From: Deltaproteobacteria bacterium
GTDB lineage: Bacteria > Desulfobacterota > Desulfobacteria > Desulfobacterales > ETH-SRB1
Direction: 5' to 3'
Length of the DNA stretch: 7,934 nucleotides
Assembly (NCBI GenBank): GCA_003647525.1
Contig: QMMZ01000070.1
Location: 1-7,934 of the forward strand
Below the pieces are notes generated by a model, which had not been told where the DNA came from, did not search any database, and worked only from the letters and a program-made list of their open reading frames with translations. Shown here piece after piece: positions 1 through 5,058 of this stretch (position 1 is the first letter of the stretch; the number at the start of each line of letters is the position of its first letter). Both the position numbers and the translations under genes were made by a program.

Positions 1-955
1 CTGCCGGCTGGAATATTTCAGGGTTATCAGCCTGAACTTTTCGTGCTCCTTCAATAAGAATATCGAGCCCATTTTTTGTTATTTTTCCCAAAGGCTTTCT
101 GCATTCTCCGGAAGTAACGCCAAAAATAGCCATAAGGACTTTTATGCCCAGAGGATTCCTTGCCCTGAACACCACTTCTCCATAAGGCGTCATTTCTTTG
201 GTTTTAATGGTAACCAGTTTAAATAGCGGCTCTAATGCCGATAAAAGTTTTTTGGCCTCGGCCTGGTTACCCTGCTCAAGGAAATTAACCATTTCAGCGA
301 CAGCTTTGGGGGCAATATTTGAAACAACGGAAATAACCCCGGCTGCTTTTATCTGCGGGTCAACCATCATATCATATGTCATCCCATCATCACCGGATAG
401 AATGGTAAAATCATTTCCGCAACAAGCTCTGGTATGTCTCATATTTTCTATATTTCCAGTTGCCTCTTTAACTGTATTAACATTTCCAAAGTCCTTGTTA
501 AGCAGAGCTAAATCTTCAGGTAAAAGCTGTGTGCCTGTTCTGCCGGGAATTACATAAGGAATAATCTCAACATCTGGAAAAGCTCTGGCAACTGGTCCAA
601 TATATTCTTTACGTATTTCAAGTGAACTTGGGCCGTTATAATATGGGTCCACAAGTAACACAGCATCAACGCCAATATTGGCAGCATGCCCGGTTGCGGC
701 AATAGTTTCATTGGTGTTGTTACTTCCTGTACCTGCTATACAAATACATTTATCTTTTGTTTTTTTTGCAATATTCTCTATAACTTTATTGTGTTCATTC
801 CATGTTAAAGATGGGCTTTCACCTGTTGTCCCAACAGCTAAAATTCCGGTTATGCCATTTTTTATCTGAAAATCTACAAGCTTATCGAGATTTTCATAAT
901 CAACGGCAAAATCATTAAATGGCGTTATAAGTGCTGTGAAAGATCCTGTTATCAT
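1..955 (-). CDS. dapA: 4-hydroxy-tetrahydrodipicolinate synthase, 3' end cut by window edge
   Basis: Cytoplasmic enzyme that condenses pyruvate with aspartate semialdehyde, the first committed step of diaminopimelate and lysine synthesis. Translating the minus strand from ATG 955 gives 318 codons with no stop before the edge. The N-terminus reads MITGSFTALITPF. The GTTGE pyruvate-site motif is at about residues 42-46. The active-site Tyr is about Y134 in PYVIPGRTG, followed by the conserved Arg. The Schiff-base Lys is about K163 in TVKEATGN. SGECRKPLGK lies near the C-terminus. Family members are usually about 290-300 residues, so this one has a modest C-terminal extension and probably stops soon after the edge. 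An AGGAGG box sits 5 bases upstream of the ATG, which fixes the start. One oddity is Val and Ile after the catalytic Tyr where many DapA proteins have Asn-Val. Related lyases of the same fold (NanA-like) are the alternative, but the motifs favour DapA. Confidence 0.93.
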   Translation of the reverse strand, partial: MITGSFTALITPFNDFAVDYENLDKLVDFQIKNGITGILAVGTTGESPSLTWNEHNKVIENIAKKTKDKCICIAGTGSNNTNETIAATGHAANIGVDAVLLVDPYYNGPSSLEIRKEYIGPVARAFPDVEIIPYVIPGRTGTQLLPEDLALLNKDFGNVNTVKEATGNIENMRHTRACCGNDFTILSGDDGMTYDMMVDPQIKAAGVISVVSNIAPKAVAEMVNFLEQGNQAEAKKLLSALEPLFKLVTIKTKEMTPYGEVVFRARNPLGIKVLMAIFGVTSGECRKPLGKITKNGLDILIEGARKVQADNPEIFQPA

Positions 956-998
956 AATAACCTCCTTTTTACCCCCAATAAGTCTATAACATAAAGAA

Positions 999-1025
999 AT
1001 TATATAAAATATATAACTATGTCAA
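999..1025 (-). promoter_or_regulatory. Probable sigma70-type promoter of dapA
   Basis: On the minus strand a perfect TTGACA (1025 to 1020) and a perfect TATAAT (1004 to 999) are separated by 15 bases. The -10 box lies about 43 bases upstream of the dapA ATG, leaving room for a short leader that contains the AGGAGG site. Both hexamers match consensus, but the 15-base spacer is shorter than the usual 16-18. The region is very AT-rich, which raises the chance of a fortuitous match to the -10 box. Confidence 0.55.
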
Positions 1026-1177
1026 GGAAAAATATTTTCCTGAATTTACATTTGGATAAAAATCAATCTTATATTGACTTCAATCTGTTTTTACTTGACA
1101 ATATTTTAGTGCCATAATAACTCAAAATACAAAATTTTAAAAACTCATTTTTAAATAAAATTTTTAAGGAATAAATT

Positions 1178-1798
1178 ATGCCAAAACCAAAAAATGTCGA
1201 AGAATATATCGCTATGCAACGGACCGGCATAGCGGCAAACCCGGATTGCGGAACATCTCACTATAACCTTGCAGTAGGCCTGATGGGTCAGAAAAAATAC
1301 AATGAAGCTGAAAAAGAATTGTTCGCTGCAATAGACTGCAGCCCAAGCCTTGCCGAAGCCTACGTACAACTTGGAGGGATCTGCCTGCAACGTGGGGACC
1401 TGGACGGCTGCCTTGAATATAACAAACAGGCAACAAAGGCAAGGGCCGGCTTTTTCGAGGGTTATGGTAATATGGGATTTGTTCATCTTCAAAGGGGAGA
1501 TACGGAAAAAGCTATTGCAGCCCTTAAAAAAGCTATCACTTTCAATTCCAGGTTTATTCAGGCTCATTCCACATTAGCAAGCGCTTATTTAATGTCAGGC
1601 TTGATTGATGAAAGCATAGAAGCCAATTTAAAAGTAATTGAACTTGATCCTAATTTTGCAATTGCTTACAACAATTTAGCAATAGCGTATTTGGAAAAAG
1701 GTGAATATGACAAAGCCGTTGAAAGTTGTGATAAAGCAACCAAATTCGGCTATGAGGTAGCTCCTAAAATTCTAAAAGAAATTGAAACATATAGATAA
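1178..1798 (+). CDS. Tetratricopeptide repeat protein with five tandem 34-residue units
   Basis: A 206-residue protein that is almost wholly TPR. Five consecutive units of exactly 34 residues can be laid out at about 26-59, 60-93, 94-127, 128-161 and 162-195, preceded by a short helix and followed by an 11-residue tail. The TPR pattern is clear, for example YNLAVGLMGQKKYNEAEKEL in the first unit and YNNLAIAYLEKGEYDKAVES in the last. There is no signal peptide or membrane segment, so it is probably cytoplasmic. TPR arrays are protein-binding scaffolds; the partner cannot be told from the sequence. It has five Cys (about 24, 54, 69, 78 and 184), rather many for a small TPR protein. An AAGGA box lies about 8 bases before the ATG. 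It is transcribed divergently from dapA and followed by a repeat-rich gap, so it appears monocistronic. I recall similar proteins in sulfate-reducing bacteria but know of no assigned function. Confidence 0.9.
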   Translation: MPKPKNVEEYIAMQRTGIAANPDCGTSHYNLAVGLMGQKKYNEAEKELFAAIDCSPSLAEAYVQLGGICLQRGDLDGCLEYNKQATKARAGFFEGYGNMGFVHLQRGDTEKAIAALKKAITFNSRFIQAHSTLASAYLMSGLIDESIEANLKVIELDPNFAIAYNNLAIAYLEKGEYDKAVESCDKATKFGYEVAPKILKEIETYR

Positions 1799-1830
1799 AA
1801 ATACACCTTAAATTAATCAAGCGGCCTAAA

Positions 1831-1880
1831 TTATACCCCGGAAGGTTATAAATCGCAAGTTGTGGCCTTTCGAGGTATAA
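1831..1880. repeat. Inverted repeat (hairpin) downstream of the TPR gene
   Basis: The arms at 1831-1845 (ttataccccggaagg) and 1866-1880 (cctttcgaggtataa) are complementary at 13 of 15 positions around a 20-base loop. It starts 32 bases past the TPR stop codon. Transcribed from the TPR side, it would form a stable hairpin at the 3' end of the mRNA. No run of T follows (the next bases are GGGCTCGG), so it is not a classical intrinsic terminator. It could protect or end the transcript in another way, or be part of a repeat family together with the palindrome that begins at the very next base. Confidence 0.6.
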
Positions 1881-2074
1881 GGGCTCGGTAAAAAATAACT
1901 TGGCATTTTTGCATCCAAACTTCACCATATCTTTAACCGGTCTTCATTCGCACCTGATCTTAGTAAAATTGGCCTCGAAATAGCTTGCTATTCCTGTGGT
2001 TTTGCTCAATCAGATCGATTAAATCTACGGCAAATTTGGGCGCAAATTCTACCAACTTATTTTTTACCGAGCCC
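1881..2074. mobile_element. 194-bp MITE-like palindromic element
   Basis: The outer 23 bases at 1881-1903 and 2052-2074 are inverted repeats with a single mismatch, starting GGGCTCGGTAAAAAATAA. The complementarity continues inward more loosely. For example, 1909-1920 pairs at 10 of 12 positions with 2035-2046, and stretches around 1925-1950 match 2003-2032 with small gaps. The centre is a perfect AATAGC-TT-GCTATT hairpin at about 1979-1992. The whole unit can therefore fold into one long imperfect stem. Symmetry stops sharply at GGGCTC, and a TAA trinucleotide sits directly outside each end (1878-1880 and 2075-2077), as a 3-bp target duplication would. It has no open reading frame of note. 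A non-autonomous transposon is the best reading; an ordinary intergenic structured repeat is the alternative. No transposase is in the window to pair it with. Confidence 0.6.
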
Positions 2075-2116
2075 TAAGTATTTATTTAGCCGCATTTTTT
2101 TTGACTTAATAAAAAA

Positions 2117-3355
2117 ATGTCTGCTAAGCCTCAATTCAAGTACTATCTGCAAAGTAAAAAATACTTTATAGATGAAAAAACCGACATCTGGTCATTACCA
2201 ATCCCATTAAGCATTAAAAAGCCGCAGAAAGCTGATGGAATTTCTGTAACTTATGGAGAATATTTTTATGCTGTTCGCTTTTTTTTGGAAAAAGACGAAT
2301 TTAAATCTATTACTTCTGCAATCTCTCAACATTTAAATCAAAATATAAAGCCTGAAGAAATACAAGAAATACATATCTATTTGGAAAAACATGGAGAATT
2401 TTACCATCCCGCAAGGATTGAAACCTTTATGAATGGATCAAGAATCCTTTTTGTACTAAACGCTGCCATATCAAGTGCAGGCAAGGGTTTTATTAAAAGG
2501 GAGTTCGAGATTCTAAATAAACTCAATAATGAGTTTTCCTTTTCATTTATTCCAAAAGTTTATAGCCAGGGTGAAATATGTATAAAAAATAAAAACGTTG
2601 GAATCAGCATGTTTTTGGGGGAATGGTTCAAGGATTTTAATGAATTTCATATTTCCCAAAATAAATATAAACAAGCTAAAACAGATTCAAGTGTAAAAAT
2701 AGTTGTATGGGACCATGAAAAAGGAAACTTTTTCCTTTCAGATGATGAAACTCTGGAACTATACAGCCAGGTAGCCATGATTTTGACCTGCTACTATAAT
2801 GCTGAGACTTTTGAGCAAATATTCCCATGGCATCACGCTGCAGGAGATTTTGTCATAAAACTTCAAAAAAACAATGTGGAAACAAAGCTCATTACAGTCA
2901 GGCAATATGCAGCAATGCTTGAAAATAAAAATGAAACCGCAAAAAATAACACAGATAGTGACATCTATTTAATGCTTGACGCTTTGCTTGTATTTTTTCT
3001 TAATCTTTCAATAAGAAACCGCCTTGACAGGCTTGATGGCGTTGGAGAAATAGTTTGGTCTGGTAATATTGCCGTTGAGGGAACGCTAAATGGCTTTTTA
3101 AAGGGTCTGTCCCAAATATCTTACAATAATTTACTTCCAGATACCCTTGCAGTTGATTTCATAAACTATATTTCATGCTTTTCAAAAACAGATTTGCTGG
3201 AACTATGTAATTCCATAGTTAATACATATAATCCAATGGCTCCGGAACTGTCTGTAATAAGAAAAAATTTAAAAAATCATGTTGATCTACTTCATGATGC
3301 TCTCGTAAAAAGCAATATCGGACTATATACTTTTCAGGAGACACCCTATAATTGA
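2117..3355 (+). CDS. Uncharacterised 412-residue protein, possibly kinase-like, coupled to lpxC
   Basis: I do not recognise a named family. The protein is soluble in appearance, with no signal peptide or membrane segment. Several stretches recall the protein-kinase or aminoglycoside-phosphotransferase fold. RILFVLNAAISSAG (about 109-122) could be the nucleotide-binding strands. KREFEILNKL (about 127-136) could be a helix C with Glu, followed by FIPKVYSQGE. MFLGEWFKDFNEFHIS (about 165-180) looks hinge-like. FPWHHAAGDFVI (about 236-247) resembles the catalytic-loop HGD region. The usual ATP-binding Lys of the VAIK strand is not obvious, so a pseudokinase or an unrelated fold is possible. ATG 2117 is the only start: an in-frame TGA lies 12 bases upstream and no other start codon intervenes. 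No Shine-Dalgarno box is visible. The stop codon overlaps the lpxC start, suggesting co-translation and perhaps an envelope or lipid A related role, which is inference. Confidence 0.8.
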   Translation: MSAKPQFKYYLQSKKYFIDEKTDIWSLPIPLSIKKPQKADGISVTYGEYFYAVRFFLEKDEFKSITSAISQHLNQNIKPEEIQEIHIYLEKHGEFYHPARIETFMNGSRILFVLNAAISSAGKGFIKREFEILNKLNNEFSFSFIPKVYSQGEICIKNKNVGISMFLGEWFKDFNEFHISQNKYKQAKTDSSVKIVVWDHEKGNFFLSDDETLELYSQVAMILTCYYNAETFEQIFPWHHAAGDFVIKLQKNNVETKLITVRQYAAMLENKNETAKNNTDSDIYLMLDALLVFFLNLSIRNRLDRLDGVGEIVWSGNIAVEGTLNGFLKGLSQISYNNLLPDTLAVDFINYISCFSKTDLLELCNSIVNTYNPMAPELSVIRKNLKNHVDLLHDALVKSNIGLYTFQETPYN

Positions 3356-4248
3356 TGCATTTTCGACAAAGAACGATTTCAAAGCCAGTCTGTTTTTCAG
3401 GTGTGGGTGTACACTCAGGGGAAAAAGTTAATCTGACAATTAAGCCGGCGCCTGTTAATCATGGAATTAAATTTGTGAGAACTGATCTCACTGATAAACC
3501 AAGCGTTTCCGCTCATTTTAATATGGTTGTGGATACAAGTCTTGCAACGGTCATAGGTTATGATGGTTTTATTGTCTCAACAATAGAGCATCTTATGGCC
3601 AGTTTTGCCGGCCTTTCAATTGATAATGCAATTGTTGAGCTCGATGCCTATGAGCTACAAATAAAGGATGGAAGCGCCGGCACTTTTATTTCATATATAA
3701 AAACCGCGGGAATAGAGGAACAGCTTGGCCCAAGATATTTTTTTGTTGTAAAGGAGCCTATTGAACTTAAAGAAGATGGAAAATTTGTTGGTGTCTATCC
3801 GGCATCAAAATTTAAAATCACATGTACAATATATTATAATCATCCGCTAATAAGAGAACAATCATATTCCATAGATGTGTCAGATCAGGTTTTTGAAAAA
3901 GAAATATGCAGAGCCAGAACTTTTGGCTTTTTTCAAGAAATTAAATACTTAAAAAAGTATGGCTTTGCGCGTGGAGGTTCGCTGGATAATGTCATAGTGC
4001 TTGACGAGAAAGACATATTAAACAAAAATGGTTTGCGCTTTCCGGATGAGTTTGTAAGACATAAAATTCTCGACTGCATAGGCGATTTTTCTCTTCTTGG
4101 CATGCCGATTTTAGGCCATGTTATAGTAAACAAATCAGGCCATTCCTTCAACCATGCTTTTCTAAAAAAATTCTTCGAAAACAAGAAATCATGGGAAACA
4201 CGCATAATCCATGATATTAATGAATTGCCGCTCTTGGAATCAAAATAG
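3355..4248 (+). CDS. lpxC: UDP-3-O-acyl-N-acetylglucosamine deacetylase
   Basis: Zinc-dependent cytoplasmic deacetylase that catalyses the committed step of lipid A synthesis. The protein is 297 residues from ATG 3355, close to the usual 300-305. Family motifs are all present: GVGVHSGEKV near the N-terminus, TIEHLMASFAGL with Glu78 and zinc ligand His79, DGSAG at about 106-110, the long CRARTFGF segment, and FVRHKILDCIGD giving zinc ligands about His236 and Asp240 plus Asp244. KSGHSFNH gives the catalytic His of about 263. The preceding stop and this ATG overlap as TGATG, a coupling arrangement. A TTG at 3352 would add one residue and lies 11 bases after the AGGAG at 3336-3340, against 14 for the ATG, so the start is slightly uncertain. 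LpxC level is often set by proteolysis through its C-terminus; no FtsH signal can be judged here. Confidence 0.97.
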   Translation: MHFRQRTISKPVCFSGVGVHSGEKVNLTIKPAPVNHGIKFVRTDLTDKPSVSAHFNMVVDTSLATVIGYDGFIVSTIEHLMASFAGLSIDNAIVELDAYELQIKDGSAGTFISYIKTAGIEEQLGPRYFFVVKEPIELKEDGKFVGVYPASKFKITCTIYYNHPLIREQSYSIDVSDQVFEKEICRARTFGFFQEIKYLKKYGFARGGSLDNVIVLDEKDILNKNGLRFPDEFVRHKILDCIGDFSLLGMPILGHVIVNKSGHSFNHAFLKKFFENKKSWETRIIHDINELPLLESK

Positions 4249-4297
4249 TCAAAATAACTTGCCATTTAATTGAGCATTCTATATTGTAACACTCTCA

Positions 4298-4323
4298 GGT
4301 TTACAGCTTACGGTTTACAGCTT
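4298..4323. repeat. 7-bp-period degenerate tandem repeat
   Basis: The sequence reads as successive heptamers GGTTTAC, AGCTTAC, GGTTTAC, AGCTT, so a 12-bp unit (ggtttacagctt) occurs twice with a period of 14. It is followed by a run of T. Such short-period AT-rich heptad arrays occur between genes in some environmental bacteria. There is no evident stem-loop, so I do not call it a terminator. Confidence 0.55.
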
Positions 4324-4362
4324 TTTTAATCCAGAAAACACCTTGACCTTACATGAAATATA

Positions 4363-4460
4363 AACTTGAGTTCTCACACTTGCCTGCCGCAGGCAGGACT
4401 GAGCCTCTTGCTTCTTGTCAGCCTTCGGCTGATGTGTTTTGATTAACCGTGAACTTGAGT
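4363..4460. repeat. Two hairpins bracketed by a 9-bp direct repeat
   Basis: AACTTGAGT occurs at 4363-4371 and again at 4452-4460. Between the copies are TGCCTG-CCG-CAGGCA (4381-4395) and TCAGCC-TTC-GGCTGA (4418-4432), both perfect 6-bp stems. The bracketed part is visibly richer in G and C than its flanks. It could be a small inserted palindromic unit with a 9-bp duplication, or a chance repeat around a weak terminator: the second hairpin is followed by TGTGTTTT. The second copy of the repeat ends only 10 bases before the next ATG. Confidence 0.4.
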
Positions 4461-4470
4461 AGTTACATAT

Positions 4471-5034
4471 ATGCTTACATTAATTAATCGAAAAACCTGG
4501 ATTATTTTCTTTGCTATAATTTTTATGTTACAAAATTTGGGTTTTGCTCAGGATCAGCATGCAAGGCTGGCCAATATAACAGTAATAAATACCCGCGACC
4601 ATCTTCTTCTTTATTTAAATATTGAGGGGGTTTTTAGAGATGACACAAAAAAAGCTATCTTAAACGGAGTGCCGGCAACTTTTACGTTTTTTACCAGTCT
4701 TTATCAAGTTAAGAATTTTTGGTTTGATAATAAAATAGCCGATATAACTACAACTCATACAATTAAATATGATAATTTAAAAAAAGAATTTATTATAACG
4801 CGTTCATCAGAAAGTGGAGAACATGTGGTAACAAAATCTTTCGAAGAGGCTCAAGAGTTGATGACACAAGTTGATGGCTTAAAAATTGTTCCGCTTGCCA
4901 AACTAAAAAAAGGCGGGAAATATCAAATTAGAGCTAAGGCCGAGCTTGGCAAACTTACCCTTCCTTTTTATCTGCATTATGTTTCACTAAAGGACATTGA
5001 AACCGATTGGCATACAATAGATTTCATCTACTAG
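4471..5034 (+). CDS. Exported DUF4390 family protein
   Basis: A 187-residue protein with an N-terminal signal peptide: NRK at 6-8, a hydrophobic core at about 10-20 and a likely signal peptidase I site after GFA (residue 26). It is therefore probably periplasmic. The mature part, mostly beta-type sequence, carries the pattern I associate with DUF4390: an LLLYLNIEGVF strand, then KKAILNGVPATFTFF at about 60-74, and a C-terminal strand pair ending near the DWHTIDFIY tail. The biochemical function is unknown. Members of this family typically sit directly before ntrY-type kinases, as here (24 bases upstream of the kinase ATG), which suggests a part in signal sensing or in the regulated envelope process. 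There is no strong Shine-Dalgarno box before ATG 4471, only a weak GAGT, so the exact start is less certain, but the signal peptide begins naturally there. Confidence 0.82.
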   Translation: MLTLINRKTWIIFFAIIFMLQNLGFAQDQHARLANITVINTRDHLLLYLNIEGVFRDDTKKAILNGVPATFTFFTSLYQVKNFWFDNKIADITTTHTIKYDNLKKEFIITRSSESGEHVVTKSFEEAQELMTQVDGLKIVPLAKLKKGGKYQIRAKAELGKLTLPFYLHYVSLKDIETDWHTIDFIY

Positions 5035-5058
5035 AACTCAATTCTTTCCAAAATTATT

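Larger units (their letters stand above)
1799..2116. other. 318-bp non-coding interval
   Basis: There is no convincing coding region on either strand. The interval is filled by the 1831-1880 hairpin and the 1881-2074 palindrome. The remaining 40 bases before the next ATG are AT-rich and show neither a Shine-Dalgarno box nor a clean promoter. The natural promoter of the following gene may therefore lie upstream of the element or have been displaced by it. Confidence 0.6.
4249..4470. other. 222-bp intergenic gap between lpxC and the DUF4390 gene
   Basis: Non-coding. It holds a short 7-bp-period tandem repeat (4298-4323), two small hairpins (4381-4395 and 4418-4432) and a 9-bp direct repeat (4363-4371 and 4452-4460) that brackets the hairpins. 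I could not find a convincing -35/-10 pair or a sigma54-type -24/-12 site, although a promoter for the downstream signalling operon would be expected here. Confidence 0.5.

Noticed and set aside
198..869. Plus-strand open frames at 198-557 and 678-869
   Set aside because: They lie antisense to dapA, which has all its active-site motifs on the minus strand.
1074..1123. TTGACT (1074-1079) and TTGACA (1095-1100) upstream of the TPR gene as promoter -35 boxes
   Set aside because: Neither has a good -10 box at 16-18 bases. GACAAT after the first matches only 4 of 6, and CATAAT is only 12 bases from the second. A promoter must exist here but cannot be placed.
1151..1577. Open frames on both strands overlapping the TPR gene (for example minus 1151-1567 and plus 1350-1577)
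   Set aside because: They shadow the TPR gene, whose 34-residue repeat pattern is unmistakable; the alternatives show no domain character.
1901..1914. TGGCATTTTTGCAT, which resembles a sigma54 promoter (TGGCAC...TTGCA)
   Set aside because: The GG and GC are 9 bases apart instead of the required 12, and the site lies inside the palindromic element.
2036..2063. TTGGGC and TATTTT near the right end of the palindrome as an outward promoter for the 412-residue gene
   Set aside because: Only 3 of 6 and 4 of 6 consensus matches in very AT-rich DNA; not distinguishable from chance.
1799..2116. CRISPR or riboswitch in the structured gap
   Set aside because: There are no regularly spaced direct repeats, and no riboswitch core that I recognise; the structure is a simple long inverted repeat.
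4418..4440. TCAGCC-TTC-GGCTGA hairpin followed by TGTGTTTT as an intrinsic terminator of lpxC
   Set aside because: The stem is only 6 bp and the T run is short and offset by several bases, so it is weak at best; it is listed only as part of the repeat region.
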